From Pseudomonas sp. R28(2017) (GTDB lineage: Bacteria > Pseudomonadota > Gammaproteobacteria > Pseudomonadales > Pseudomonadaceae), in contig NZ_NEHW01000003.1 in NCBI RefSeq assembly GCF_002112505.1, positions 124,001 to 188,000 of the forward strand: a DNA stretch of 64,000 nt, given 5' to 3'. This document shows, piece after piece, positions 1 through 9,750 of the stretch (its first letter is position 1; every line of letters begins with the position of its first letter). The position numbers and the translations under genes are program-made. A model generated the notes under the pieces. It searched no databases. It was given only the letters and a program-made list of their open reading frames with translations, and had not been told where the DNA came from.

Positions 1-768
1 GCGCGCCGCGGGCAGCCGGTGCGGCTGCGTGGCTGGATGCCGCTCGCGCAACTGTTCTGCCTGGGCCTGGCGATTCTCGGCAGCGGCATTCCGCTGGCCA
101 TGCTGGGTTACTGGCTGAGCGTGGGGTCGTCGGCAGCCTTCCCGGTCGCAGCAATCAGCAAAGCACTATTCACTTCGCTGTCGGTGTCGCTGGGCGGTGC
201 GGGCTTCTGCGTATTGCTGGCATTGCCGGTCAGTTTCCTGGTGGTGCGCTACAGAGGCCGCCTGGCACTGTGGGCCGAACGCCTGCCTTACCTGCTGCAC
301 GCCCTGCCCGGCCTGGTGATCGCGCTGTCGCTGGTGGTTTTCTCGCTGCACTATGTGCCGGCGCTGTACCAGACCACCGCGCTGTTGCTGCTGGCTTATG
401 CGCTGCTGTTCCTGCCCTTGGCCCAGGCGCCGGTACGCACTGCGCTGAACAAGGCTTCGCCGACCCTCGAAGAAGCGGCCCGTACCCTGGGTGCCAGCAG
501 CTTCGCAGCGTTCTGCCGGGTGACCCTGCCGATCATCTTCCCGGCCATGGCGGCGGCCTTTGCGCTGGTGTTCCTCGATGCCATGAAGGAGCTTACAGCT
601 ACCCTGCTGCTCAGCCCGACTGGCATGACCACCCTGGCCACCGAAGTCTGGGCGCATACGGCCAACGTCGAGTTTGCGGCGGCGGCGCCTTATGCGGCGT
701 TGTTGATTGTGGTTTCGGGGTTGCCGGTGTATTTGCTGACTACGCGGATGTACTTGAATAAGGCTTGA
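1..768 (+). CDS. Iron(III)-type ABC transporter permease, 3' part only
   Basis: The reading frame is open from the first base of the window, so the gene starts upstream; 255 residues of the C-terminal half are present. It shows several hydrophobic segments and the inner-membrane-component EAA loop: 'EEAARTLGASS' followed by 'RVTLPIIFPAM', which docks on the ATPase. The fold and loop match the FbpB/HitB/SfuB group of two-domain ferric iron permeases, which carry periplasmic Fe3+ across the inner membrane together with a binding protein and an ATPase. The substrate is inferred from family resemblance and from memory of the P. putida order at this locus; the partner genes lie outside the window. 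A 27-bp piece of its 3' end recurs at 1556-1582. Confidence 0.85.
   Translation, partial: ARRGQPVRLRGWMPLAQLFCLGLAILGSGIPLAMLGYWLSVGSSAAFPVAAISKALFTSLSVSLGGAGFCVLLALPVSFLVVRYRGRLALWAERLPYLLHALPGLVIALSLVVFSLHYVPALYQTTALLLLAYALLFLPLAQAPVRTALNKASPTLEEAARTLGASSFAAFCRVTLPIIFPAMAAAFALVFLDAMKELTATLLLSPTGMTTLATEVWAHTANVEFAAAAPYAALLIVVSGLPVYLLTTRMYLNKA
687..713. repeat. 27-bp direct repeat, copy 1 (inside permease 3' end)
   Basis: These 27 bases inside the permease coding region recur without mismatch at 1556-1582 in the same orientation. The similarity continues upstream, with a few mismatches, to about 676 (paired with 1545). It stops abruptly at 714/1583. Confidence 0.9.
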
Positions 769-773
769 AAGCT

Positions 774-800
774 TGCCCAGGCTGCAATGCGGCCTGGGCA
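774..800. terminator. Hairpin between convergent genes
   Basis: TGCCCAGGC pairs with GCCTGGGCA (9 bp) across a 9-base loop, a few bases after the permease stop and just beyond the stop of the leftward gene at 803. There is no clear T-run on either strand, so it may stop transcription inefficiently or protect 3' ends rather than act as a classical terminator. Confidence 0.4.
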
Positions 801-802
801 GC

Positions 803-1465
803 TCACTTCCCAGATACGATCCGTAAAACCCGCAAAAACAGATTGATAATGTCCAGGTACAGTGATGCGGCGCTGTCTATCGCGTTATCAACGGTCCGCT
901 CAATCTGATTCGCACGCCCCCAATCAACCCCGATATAGCCACAGAATATCACTGCGGTGATCCAATCCATTACCGCGAGGTGGATACTGAATAACCAGAC
1001 CTGCGCCAATTCAACGAAGATCACAATGAACAAGGCTATACACAATGACGCCTCGATGCGCTTGAAGAAGCGGGGGAACGCAGACCCCAGCAGCATCATC
1101 GTAACGGTTAGCAAGACGGTCGCCTGCAAGGCATTCACAATGTTTTCATGTGAGTACCTCGGGAGGACGATGACAAGCAGCAATCCGACCGGAATCACGA
1201 TCAGGTTATAGCCGAGGAAACTGTACAACGGCCTTTCAGACTTGAAGATGATCGCGACACCCCCTAGCGCGGTGATCAAATAGCCAACCACAAACAGCAT
1301 CATGGGGACTGACCGAACAATATCGGGCGGCACCTTGATTACCAAATACCAGTTGACGAAGAAGCCCCACAGCAGTACTGCGCCGAGGATCAAATTGTAG
1401 GTGCTCGCCGATATTTTATGATTGGCCCCGAGTCGATTGAAGGTATCGTTCTCCAGCATATCCAT
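803..1465 (-). CDS. Bax inhibitor-1 (BI-1/YccA)-like membrane protein
   Basis: A membrane protein of about 220 residues with six to seven hydrophobic helices. The C-terminal run 'LYLDIINLFLRVLRIVSGK' closely resembles the terminal signature of the BI-1/TMBIM family ('LYLDIINLFL...LLR'), which forms calcium-leak-type channels in the inner membrane. I chose the ATG at 1465 because AGAGGG lies just upstream and the family N-terminus ('ENDTFNRLG') follows. The ATG at 1498 and a TTG at 1516 are in frame but have poor ribosome sites and run into the rearranged hcp junction. The gene looks more AT-rich than its neighbours. It lies directly downstream of a truncated hcp on the same strand, so an immunity role for a lost Hcp-linked toxin is possible but is only inference. 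Confidence 0.65.
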   Translation of the reverse strand: MDMLENDTFNRLGANHKISASTYNLILGAVLLWGFFVNWYLVIKVPPDIVRSVPMMLFVVGYLITALGGVAIIFKSERPLYSFLGYNLIVIPVGLLLVIVLPRYSHENIVNALQATVLLTVTMMLLGSAFPRFFKRIEASLCIALFIVIFVELAQVWLFSIHLAVMDWITAVIFCGYIGVDWGRANQIERTVDNAIDSAASLYLDIINLFLRVLRIVSGK

Positions 1466-1555
1466 TATGCCCTCTGGATCTTTTTCTATAAGTGCCATGT
1501 GCAATTGAAGGCTCAACGCCGCCCGAATTAGCGACTAATATTTCGCGATGGCGGT

Positions 1556-1582
1556 GCCTTATGCGGCGTTGTTGATTGTGGT
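1556..1582. repeat. 27-bp direct repeat, copy 2 (at hcp break point)
   Basis: An exact copy of 687-713 of the permease gene. It lies where the hcp reading frame departs from the family sequence, and it supplies the last foreign codons before the hcp frame stops at 1559-1561. Confidence 0.9.
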
Positions 1583-1738
1583 GCGGCCTGATGATGCGCC
1601 ACCCGCAGAGCTGGCGGTGGCAGAGGTGCTCTGGTTGACACCGAACTTGTAGCCAGCGATCTCGATCCAGTTGGTGAACTGCTCGTCCAGTGCTTCGCCA
1701 GCGATTTCGTTGATTTGAATATAAGCATCGAAAGCCAT
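1559..1738 (-). pseudogene. Truncated hcp (type VI secretion tube protein), first 59 codons
   Basis: Translating leftward from the ATG at 1738 gives 'MAFDAYIQINEIAGEALDEQ' and then 'FTNWIEIAGYKFGVNQSTSA', 'TASSAGGASSGRTT', which is the typical Hcp N-terminus of pseudomonads. The frame then reads through a piece identical to the permease gene ('INNAA') and stops at TAA 1561-1559. A full Hcp is about 160-170 residues, so two thirds are missing. An intact ribosome site (AAGGAGAGG) precedes the ATG, so the fragment could still be translated. It is too short for the classical ORF cut-offs and is masked by two antisense-like frames. No other T6SS gene is in the window. Confidence 0.85.
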
Positions 1739-1773
1739 GCTTACCTCTCCTTGGCAATATTTGGGCTGAATAA

Positions 1774-1840
1774 CGACAGCGCTCTCACATTGTCGTCTTG
1801 CGGTTATGCCTGAAAAGCAGACGGCGGATTAGCGCTGTCG
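1774..1840. other. 10-bp perfect inverted repeat upstream of the hcp remnant
   Basis: CGACAGCGCT at 1774-1783 is matched by AGCGCTGTCG at 1831-1840, 47 bases apart, beginning 36 bases upstream of the hcp ATG on its promoter side. It could be a regulator site or a leader stem. The rest of the gap 1739-1970 is AT-richer and holds no gene that I can support. Confidence 0.4.
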
Positions 1841-1970
1841 CCTCAAGGCCCGGTTGACACTAGTTCCCTGTGCCAAGCCACGCAATAGCCCGTACCCACT
1901 AAAGCAGACTTTGGGAAACTGCCTACAACATCGGGTAAAAATTCTGATTTATTAAGTAAGAATGTTTTGC

Positions 1971-2462
1971 TTATCGACGCTCGAATCGATGCCCCTGCAG
2001 GTTGGCCAGCATCCGCCGCACGATCACGCCATGAACCCTTCCAACCGGCACCATGTACAACCGCCCAAAGGTGTTGAAGCACTTCACCGAAGTCGTCACG
2101 CTCAACTGCGGGAGGCCGCACTCCCCTGCCGACACGTCCATGCAGACCATGACAGCCAGGTGCGTATCGCGCGAGGTCAGCACCAGTTGCTGGTCGCTTA
2201 TGGCCTCGACTGTGAAGAAGTCGAGGCGCTCGCCGACGGCTGGCACCTGACCTGGATCGCGGCGAGTGAAGCCGTGAATATCGGTGACATTGAAACGGCG
2301 TGAGATGAAGTCACGGATGCGGAAGGCCCTGGCCAACCAGCCGGGGACGTCCGAGGTAATGGCGCAGTATGCTTGCACGGCGGCCAGTGGCGCCGTGAGT
2401 GGCACGCTGTCAGTGTGGAGAAAGTCCAGGTCGGCCTGGGCGGCGATTAGTTGGACAGCCAT
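1971..2462 (-). CDS. DUF2867-family protein
   Basis: A 163-residue soluble protein starting at ATG 2462, with an AAAGGGA ribosome site about eight bases upstream; a TTG six bases earlier is a worse start. The pattern 'RAFRIRDFISRRF' near residue 50, the central beta-rich part and the C-terminal 'VPVGRVHGVIVRRML' fit the DUF2867 family as I remember it, a small beta-barrel-like family of unknown function. There is no signal peptide or membrane helix. It is separated from the hcp fragment by 230 bases and from the chemoreceptor by a REP, so it is probably its own transcription unit. Confidence 0.65.
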   Translation of the reverse strand: MAVQLIAAQADLDFLHTDSVPLTAPLAAVQAYCAITSDVPGWLARAFRIRDFISRRFNVTDIHGFTRRDPGQVPAVGERLDFFTVEAISDQQLVLTSRDTHLAVMVCMDVSAGECGLPQLSVTTSVKCFNTFGRLYMVPVGRVHGVIVRRMLANLQGHRFERR

Positions 2463-2518
2463 GCACAATTCCCTTTGTCATGTGTCGCCGACAGCTTAGC
2501 AACACCACGGAGGATGGC

Positions 2519-2561
2519 ACGGGCTTCGCCCGTGTTCGCGGGCAAGCCCGCTCCCACAGGG
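2519..2561. repeat. Single REP element with adjacent small hairpin
   Basis: ACGGGC-ttc-GCCCGT is followed by TTCGCGGGCAAGCCCGCTCC-CACAGG, the P. putida-type REP seen as pairs elsewhere in the window (18219, 41194). Here there is only one REP copy. It lies between the convergent ends of the region around the chemoreceptor and the DUF2867 promoter. Confidence 0.75.
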
Positions 2562-2645
2562 TTCGCGCCAACTTTTAAAGATTGAGCAAGACAGTTGCTC
2601 CCATACAGATCGCGCCAGACTTCAGGCATCGAGCAATGGCTGTAC

Positions 2646-4580
2646 TCAGGCCCTGAATTGCCCCAGGCTGGCGCGCAACTGGGCTGCCAGCTCATCCAGC
2701 ACCTTGCTGCTGGCCGTGGTCTGCATCACCACCTCAGCCGACCGCTCGGCCTGGGCATGGATGTTTTCCACCCGCCCCCTCACCGCTTGCGCGCCATGGG
2801 CCTGTTGCTCAGCAGCGCGGGTCGCCAGGCCGATGGCTGCGTGCACCTGCTCCACGGCCGCCTGCACCGACTGCTGGCGACGCTCGTTGTCACGCAGCAC
2901 CAACAGCCCCTCGCTGGCCTTGAGCCCGGCCTGGCTGATGGTCGCCACTGCTTCCTTGGCACCCTTCTGCAGCGCGGCAATGTGCGCCTGGATGTCGCCG
3001 GTAGAGCTTTGGGTTTTGCTCGCCAGTGCCCGCACCTCATCCGCCACTACGGCAAAGCCGCGACCGGTCTCGCCAGCGCGTGCGGCTTCGATTGCTGCGT
3101 TGAGGGCCAATAGGTTGGTCTGCTCGGCTATCCCGTGAATCACTGTCAGTACCACTTCAATCTGTTCGCTCTGCTTGGCCAGGCGCTCGATCACCTGCGA
3201 GCCAGTCTCCACCTGGCCGGCAAGGTTCTCGATCAGGCTCGCCAGTTGCGTAGAAGAACGACTGTTCTCATCGGTCGCCTGGCGAATGTCCACGACCTGC
3301 TGCAATGCCGCCTGCATGGCCTGGCTTTCAGCCTGGGCCTCGTCTGCCATGCTCGACAGATCGCGCAGGCTGGCGGCCACTTCGTCACGCTGCAACGCCG
3401 CCGCGGCATCGGCGCCGGCGTTGCGCTGGGCCATGGTGCCGATCTCGACACCGGTGCGCTGGGCCACCTCACCGGCCTCGCGGACGATGGGCTGCAGCTT
3501 GTCGACGAAGCGGTTGACCGCCGAGGCCATGTCGCCGATCTCGTCGCGACTGTCGAGGGTCACGCGCTTGGTCAGGTCACCTTCCCCGGCGGCAAGATCA
3601 TTGAGCGCAGCGATCAGCAGGCGCAGCTTGCTGAGCACGCGGCGGCCCAATACCACGGCCACCACCAGCAGCACACCCAGGCCGACCACCACCAGGCCCA
3701 GGCCAATGCGCCAGCGCAGCTCGGCAGCCGCGTCGCGCACAGTCTGCGCGGTGTTGGCCTGCATTGCGGTGGCGCTGGCCTGGGCAGCTTCCAGGCGTTC
3801 ACGCAGGGCCTTGCCACTGTCGGCGGCCGCCGCCCCCAGGCTATCGCCCACCAGTTGCTCACCACTGGCGATCAGGGCACTGAAACGCTGGTCGAGCGCC
3901 TTTAGCGCCTGGTCAACGCCAGCCGTGGAAACCCCCATCAGGACTTTACCGATCTCGGCACCATTGGGGCTGATCGAGGCTTCGACAAAATACACCGACG
4001 GATCGCGCCGCGCGGCTTCGAGCACCTTGTCCAGCGCCCGCTCGCCCTGCCCCTTCTCGATCAGCGCCTGGTTGATCGGGTTCTGCCGGTTCAGGTAACG
4101 GGTGAGGTGCTGGCCCTGGGCGTCGTCGTAGATCACGAACAACACGTTGGGGTTGCGCTGGGCGCGGCGGGCGAAGTCGGAGAGCATCGGCACATCGTTG
4201 TCCCAGATCGCCCGCGGGGCGACCGAGGCCAGCAATTCGGCCATGTCGTTGGCCGAGTCCTTGAGGTTTTTCTCCAGGGTGCCGCGCAGCTGCTGCTGCT
4301 CGTCCTGCAGCCGCGTGGAAAGGCCTGCGCTCAGGCGCTGGCGGGTGCTGCTGGAAAGGCTATCGAGGCCCCCGCGCACGTCCTGCCCGGCCTGCTCCAG
4401 CTCGCCGGCGAGCTGGCGGCTGTCATTGCCCAAGCGCTCGCCAAGATCGGCTTCCAAGGCCGTTACGGTGCTGCGGGTCAGCGCAACGGCGACCAGCACC
4501 TGCACCAAAAGGGCGATACCAAGGGCAACAAACACAGGCCGCAAGAGGCGGCTTCGTAACAGTGAAAGGATGGCAGACAC
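2646..4580 (-). CDS. Methyl-accepting chemotaxis protein
   Basis: A transmembrane chemoreceptor of 644 residues. A first membrane helix (about residues 12-34) is followed by a long periplasmic ligand domain with predicted helices and a PAS/cache-like middle ('[19 protein letters not shown]'), a second helix near 305-328, a HAMP segment ('[20 protein letters not shown]') and a cytoplasmic signalling domain. The hairpin tip '[19 protein letters not shown]' and '[12 protein letters not shown]' are diagnostic. I start it at GTG 4580, preceded by GAGGG at seven bases; the longer frame to 4679 lacks a ribosome site. The C-terminus has no obvious CheR-tethering pentapeptide. Ligand unknown. A weak sigma-28-like match lies upstream. 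Confidence 0.93.
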   Translation of the reverse strand: MSAILSLLRSRLLRPVFVALGIALLVQVLVAVALTRSTVTALEADLGERLGNDSRQLAGELEQAGQDVRGGLDSLSSSTRQRLSAGLSTRLQDEQQQLRGTLEKNLKDSANDMAELLASVAPRAIWDNDVPMLSDFARRAQRNPNVLFVIYDDAQGQHLTRYLNRQNPINQALIEKGQGERALDKVLEAARRDPSVYFVEASISPNGAEIGKVLMGVSTAGVDQALKALDQRFSALIASGEQLVGDSLGAAAADSGKALRERLEAAQASATAMQANTAQTVRDAAAELRWRIGLGLVVVGLGVLLVVAVVLGRRVLSKLRLLIAALNDLAAGEGDLTKRVTLDSRDEIGDMASAVNRFVDKLQPIVREAGEVAQRTGVEIGTMAQRNAGADAAAALQRDEVAASLRDLSSMADEAQAESQAMQAALQQVVDIRQATDENSRSSTQLASLIENLAGQVETGSQVIERLAKQSEQIEVVLTVIHGIAEQTNLLALNAAIEAARAGETGRGFAVVADEVRALASKTQSSTGDIQAHIAALQKGAKEAVATISQAGLKASEGLLVLRDNERRQQSVQAAVEQVHAAIGLATRAAEQQAHGAQAVRGRVENIHAQAERSAEVVMQTTASSKVLDELAAQLRASLGQFRA

Positions 4581-4712
4581 GGTGTAACCCTCGTGTTTTC
4601 TGGCGCCACTATTTTGATGGCATCTACAGAAGCTTCTTATAGCAAGGGTTGTGCCGCATACAGCAGGGATACACGCCAAGGTCTAGCAATGCCGCCAGGC
4701 CTGGGCCACAAA

Positions 4713-4747
4713 TGAAAACGCCGCGATCCTTTTCAGGGCCGCGGCGT
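4713..4747 (-). terminator. Rho-independent terminator after purA
   Basis: ACGCCGCG at 4718-4725 pairs with CGCGGCGT at 4740-4747. On the minus strand the stem is followed by TTTTCATTT, 21 bases after the purA stop. Confidence 0.85.
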
Positions 4748-4768
4748 CAGATCAGCCTGGAGGGCAGA

Positions 4769-6076
<1,308 letters not shown>

Positions 6077-6117
6077 TCACGCAAACTTGGTTGCCGGCCT
6101 ACTGCCGACGCAGAAAC

Positions 6118-7305
6118 TCACTGGGCCAGCGGCAGAACCTGCCAGCGCCCGTCTTGCTGAATCAATTGACGATCACAATCCGCCTCGAGAGCAGCACTCA
6201 ACGGCTGGCCAGGCAAAGCCTGGACCACACGCTGGCCCTCGTTGCGCAACTGGCAGACCTGCTGCCAGAGGGCCGCGTCGCCGCTGTCCGGCATCCAGAT
6301 GCCGCCAGTTGGCAATACGACCTCCGCTCGCCCCAGTGTGACCAGGGTCTTCAAATCCGTGGAGAAACCGGTGGCCGGGCGAGCCCGGCCAAAGTCGGCG
6401 CCGATGTCGTCATAGCGGCCGCCCTGGGCGATCGATTGACCCTCGCCCGGGACGAACACGGCGAACACCACGCCGGTGTGATAGTGGTAGCCACGCAGCT
6501 CGCCAAGGTCGAAGTACAGCGGCAGCTCCGGGTAGCGCGACGCCAGGCGATCAGCGATCGCCAGCAGGTCGTCGAGCGCCGCCAGCACGCTGGCCGGGGC
6601 ACGGCCCAGGCGCACGCGGGCCTCGGCCAGCACTTCACGGCCACCGCACAGCTCGACCAGGGCGCGCAGCATGTTGCCCAGGTCCTTCGGCAGGTCGGCA
6701 GTCAGCGCCTGTACTTCATCGACCGATTTGCGCTGCAGGGCATCGAACAACTGCTGTTCGACCGCGCCCGACAGGCCGGCGGCACGGGCCAGACCGCGGT
6801 AGATACCAACATGGCCGAGGTCCATGTGCACATCGGCAACGTCGGTCAGCTGCAGCGTGGCGAGCATCAGGCTGATGACTTCGACATCGCTGGTCGGGCT
6901 GGCGTCGCCGTACAGCTCGGCACCCAGCTGAATCGGGCTGCGCGAGGTGGACAGGGCACGCGGCTGGGCATGCAGCACGCTGCCGGCGTAGCACAGGCGG
7001 CTCGGGCCCTCACGGCGCAGGGTGTGGGCGTCGATGCGCGCCACCTGCGGGGTGAAGTCGGCGCGGAAGCCCATCAGGCGGCCCGACTGCGGGTCGACCA
7101 CCTTGAAGGTGCGCTGATCCAGGTCCTGGCCGGCGCCGGTGAGCAGCGACTCCAGGTACTCGATATGCGGGGTGACGACCAGCTCATAGCCCCAACTCTG
7201 GAACAGGTCCAACACCTGACGGCGCGCGATCTCGATACGCGCAGCCTCAGGTGGCAGTACTTCCTCGATGCCATCTGGCAGCAGCCAGCGGTCTACCGTT
7301 GCCAT
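6118..7305 (-). CDS. hisZ: ATP phosphoribosyltransferase regulatory subunit
   Basis: A histidyl-tRNA-synthetase-like protein without charging activity that binds short-form HisG and makes it feedback-sensitive in the first step of histidine synthesis. The class II synthetase core is seen in '[19 protein letters not shown]', '[14 protein letters not shown]' (motif 2-like) and '[11 protein letters not shown]' near the C-terminus. The start is ATG 7305, giving 395 residues with AGGGG upstream; the longer frame to 7470 is low-complexity noise. It precedes purA and follows a terminator that ends the hfl operon. Confidence 0.95.
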   Translation of the reverse strand: MATVDRWLLPDGIEEVLPPEAARIEIARRQVLDLFQSWGYELVVTPHIEYLESLLTGAGQDLDQRTFKVVDPQSGRLMGFRADFTPQVARIDAHTLRREGPSRLCYAGSVLHAQPRALSTSRSPIQLGAELYGDASPTSDVEVISLMLATLQLTDVADVHMDLGHVGIYRGLARAAGLSGAVEQQLFDALQRKSVDEVQALTADLPKDLGNMLRALVELCGGREVLAEARVRLGRAPASVLAALDDLLAIADRLASRYPELPLYFDLGELRGYHYHTGVVFAVFVPGEGQSIAQGGRYDDIGADFGRARPATGFSTDLKTLVTLGRAEVVLPTGGIWMPDSGDAALWQQVCQLRNEGQRVVQALPGQPLSAALEADCDRQLIQQDGRWQVLPLAQ

Positions 7306-7486
7306 TACGCCATTTCCCCTCTGGTCCGGGCGGCTTGCCAGCAGGCGAGCCGTCAGTAAAGCCGGTACCGCGCACAGCAGCGGGCAGCACTGATCCCAGC
7401 GCAGCCACCGTACCCGATACCCTCGAATTGCCTTGCGAGCTGACCAAACCGTCAACTGGCGCTTTGCCAATCAACCTTGCAGACGC

Positions 7487-7510
7487 AAAAAAGCCGGGAA
7501 ATTTCCCGGC
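7487..7510 (-). terminator. Rho-independent terminator ending the hfq-hfl operon
   Basis: The perfect palindrome GCCGGGAAATTTCCCGGC at 7493-7510 is followed on the minus strand by six T. It lies in the 301-base gap 7306-7606 between hflC and hisZ, so hisZ-purA should have its own promoter in 7306-7486; I see no convincing one. Confidence 0.88.
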
Positions 7511-7545
7511 TGCCTCATCATACACCCCTTTTCATTCAGGATGCA

Positions 7546-7576
7546 CCCCGCCTGGTGTTTTAGCTGCCAGGCGGGG
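7546..7576. other. Second hairpin downstream of hflC
   Basis: CCCCGCCTGG (7546-7555) pairs with CCAGGCGGGG (7567-7576) across an AT-rich loop. Outer ATGCA/TGCAT bases can extend it. It lies 30 bases past the hflC stop and upstream of the real terminator; there is no T-run, so it is perhaps an RNA 3'-end stabiliser. Confidence 0.5.
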
Positions 7577-7606
7577 CGCCGCTGCATGAAAATCAGGGCC
7601 TGAGCA

Positions 7607-8476
7607 TCACGGCTTGCTCTTGTCCAGGAAGCGGAAGAACTCGTTCTTCGGATCCAGGACCAGCACGTCGCTCTTGCTCGAGAAGCTCTCGCGGTATGCC
7701 TGCAGGCTACGGTAGAACGCATAGAAATCAGCGTCCTGGGAGTAGGCCTTGGCATAGATGGCGGCCGACTGGGCGTCGCCATCACCGCGGGTCTCTTCCG
7801 CTTCGCGATAGGCTTCGGCCAGCAGTACACGGCGCTGGCGGTCGGCATCGGCGCGAATACCTTCGGCCAACTCGTTACCTTTGGCGCGGTGCTCGCGGGC
7901 TTCCCGCTCACGTTCGGTGCTCATGCGGTCGAACACGCTGCGGTTGACTTCCTTCGGCAGGTCGATGGCCTTGACGCGCACGTCGATGACCTCGATACCC
8001 AGCTCCTTGCTGGCCATGCGGTTCAGCGATGCGGTGATGTCAGCCATCAGCGCGTCACGTTCACCGGAAACCACCTCGTGCAGGGTACGTTTACCGAACT
8101 GGTCACGCAGGCCGCTTTCCAGACGACGCGACAGACGCTCGTCGGCGATCTGCTTCATGCCGGAAGTGGCGGTGTAGAAGCGCTCGGCATCCTTGACGCG
8201 CCACTTGGCGTAGGCGTCGACCATCACCGCCTTCTTCTCCAGGGTCAGGAACCGCTGGGTCGGGGCGTCGAGGGTCATCAGGCGTGCGTCGAACTTGCGT
8301 ACCTGGTTCACGTACGGAATCTTCACGTGCAGGCCCGGCTGGACATCCGCCTGGACCACCTTACCGAAGCGCAGCAGTACCGCACGCTCGGTCTGGGACA
8401 CGATGTAGAAGCTGTTCCAGGCCACAATGGCCAGCACCACGGCGGCGATCAGGGCGATCAGCGATCGGTTGCTCAT
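7607..8476 (-). CDS. hflC: HflC, membrane regulator of FtsH protease
   Basis: A 289-residue SPFH/prohibitin-domain protein with one N-terminal membrane helix ('LIALIAAVVLAIVAWNSFYI') and a periplasmic/cytoplasmic-ring body. With HflK it forms the large cage that surrounds FtsH and limits its access to membrane substrates. The 'QTERAVLLRFGKVV' start of the SPFH domain, the coiled-coil region rich in Glu/Ala/Arg ('EREREAREHRAKGNELAEG') and 'FYAFYRSLQAYRESF' are typical. The ATG at 8476 shares one base with the hflK stop (TGATG), indicating translational coupling. Confidence 0.97.
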   Translation of the reverse strand: MSNRSLIALIAAVVLAIVAWNSFYIVSQTERAVLLRFGKVVQADVQPGLHVKIPYVNQVRKFDARLMTLDAPTQRFLTLEKKAVMVDAYAKWRVKDAERFYTATSGMKQIADERLSRRLESGLRDQFGKRTLHEVVSGERDALMADITASLNRMASKELGIEVIDVRVKAIDLPKEVNRSVFDRMSTEREREAREHRAKGNELAEGIRADADRQRRVLLAEAYREAEETRGDGDAQSAAIYAKAYSQDADFYAFYRSLQAYRESFSSKSDVLVLDPKNEFFRFLDKSKP

Positions 8477-9654
8477 CAGCGGCTCTCCCTAGTGCGCAGT
8501 GGCTGCTGTTGCTGTTGCAGGTCCTGCGCGGCACGTGCGGCCGCATCGTTGACCGACGGGCTGACACTGGTGCTTGGCGCGGAAGCGTTGCGGCTGCCTT
8601 CGACCATCTTGTCCAGCGGCAGGTAGAGCAGGTTGTTCTGCCCGTCCTTGGCCGTGACCAGAACCTTGCTGGTATTGCTGTAGACCTCTTGCATGGTCTC
8701 CAGGTACAAGCGCTGACGGGTCACGTCAGGGGCCTTGCGGTACTCGCCGACCAGTTTGGTGAAGCGGTCGGCCTCACCCTTGGCGCGGGCGATGACTTCG
8801 TCGCGGTAACCGTTGGCGTCCTCGATGATGCGCTGGGCCTGACCACGGGCTTCCGGCACCACGCCATTGGCGTAGGACTCGGCCTGGTTGCGGGCACGCT
8901 GCTCGTCTTCGCGGGCGCGGATCACGTCGTCGAAGGCTTCCTGCACTTCACGCGGGGCTGCCGCGCTCTGTACGTTGACCTGGGTGACGGTGATACCGGT
9001 GCGGTAGTTGTCGAGGAAGCGCTGCAGGCGCTCGCGGATATCCACGGCCATCTGCTCACGACCCTCGGTCAACACCTGGTCCATCGAGGTGGAACCCACC
9101 ACGTGGCGCAGGGCGCTGTCGGTCGCATGCTGCAGGCTGACCTCAGGCTGGTCGACGTTGAGCACGAAGTCCTGCAGGTTGCTGATCTTGTACTGGACGG
9201 TCAGCGGCACCTCGACGATGTTCTCGTCTTCGGTGAGCATCTGCCCCTGCTTGGTGTAGGCACGCTCGCGCGTGACGTTTTCCATGTACTTGCGATCGAT
9301 TGGCGGGAAGTAGATGTTCAGGCCGGGACCGACCGTCTCATAGTACTTGCCGAAGCGCAGCACCACGGCCTGCTCCTGCTCGTCGACCACGTACACGGCG
9401 CTGTACAGCCAGATGGCAGCAAGCACCGCCAGGCCAATGCCCAGCAGGCCGTAGCCGCCACCCTTGCCGACATTGCGGTCACCGCCGCCACGTTTCTTGC
9501 CACTGCCGAACATGCCGTTCAGGCTGTCCTGCAGCTTGCGGAAGGCCTCGTCCAGATCCGGCGGGCCCTTCTTGTCGCCACCACCGCCGCCACCGCGACG
9601 GCCGCCCCAGGGATCCTGATTGTTCGAGTTGCCACCCGGCTCGTTCCAAGCCAT
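8476..9654 (-). CDS. hflK: HflK, membrane regulator of FtsH protease
   Basis: The 392-residue partner of HflC. It has a Gly/Asn-rich cytoplasmic N-terminus ('WNEPGGNSNNQDPWGGRRGG'), a single membrane helix ('LLGIGLAVLAAIWLYSAVYV'), then the SPFH domain ('EQEQAVVLRFGKYYETVGPG') and a long coiled coil, ending in a Gln-rich tail ('DLQQQQQPL'). I start it at ATG 9654, which has GGAG six bases upstream; the frame upstream to 9750 has no family match. It is part of the hfq-hflX-hflK-hflC operon. Confidence 0.97.
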   Translation of the reverse strand: MAWNEPGGNSNNQDPWGGRRGGGGGGDKKGPPDLDEAFRKLQDSLNGMFGSGKKRGGGDRNVGKGGGYGLLGIGLAVLAAIWLYSAVYVVDEQEQAVVLRFGKYYETVGPGLNIYFPPIDRKYMENVTRERAYTKQGQMLTEDENIVEVPLTVQYKISNLQDFVLNVDQPEVSLQHATDSALRHVVGSTSMDQVLTEGREQMAVDIRERLQRFLDNYRTGITVTQVNVQSAAAPREVQEAFDDVIRAREDEQRARNQAESYANGVVPEARGQAQRIIEDANGYRDEVIARAKGEADRFTKLVGEYRKAPDVTRQRLYLETMQEVYSNTSKVLVTAKDGQNNLLYLPLDKMVEGSRNASAPSTSVSPSVNDAAARAAQDLQQQQQPLRTRESR

Positions 9655-9728
9655 AGCGCTCTCCATCTGATAAAGCAAAGACGCGCCCACGGCGCGCCGT
9701 CCAATGCTACAGAATGCCTGCCACTGCT

Positions 9729-9748
9729 GCCCGGCGACCTCGCCGGGC
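9729..9748. other. Intra-operon hairpin between hflX and hflK
   Basis: GCCCGGCG pairs with CGCCGGGC across ACCT, directly after the hflX stop codon. No T-run follows. It may stabilise or partially attenuate the operon transcript. Confidence 0.45.
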
Positions 9749-9750
9749 AT

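Noticed and set aside
1416..1757. 113-codon and 66-codon minus-strand frames over the hcp region
   Set aside because: They are shifted frames of the hcp remnant; the Hcp N-terminus is in the third frame with the ribosome site.
1850..1900. Sigma-54 promoter for hcp (TGGCAC seen on the minus strand)
   Set aside because: The GC doublet at the proper distance is absent.
4595..4665. Sigma-28-like promoter upstream of the chemoreceptor
   Set aside because: TATA with a 16-base spacer to GCCATCAA matches only five of eight -10 bases; too weak to call.
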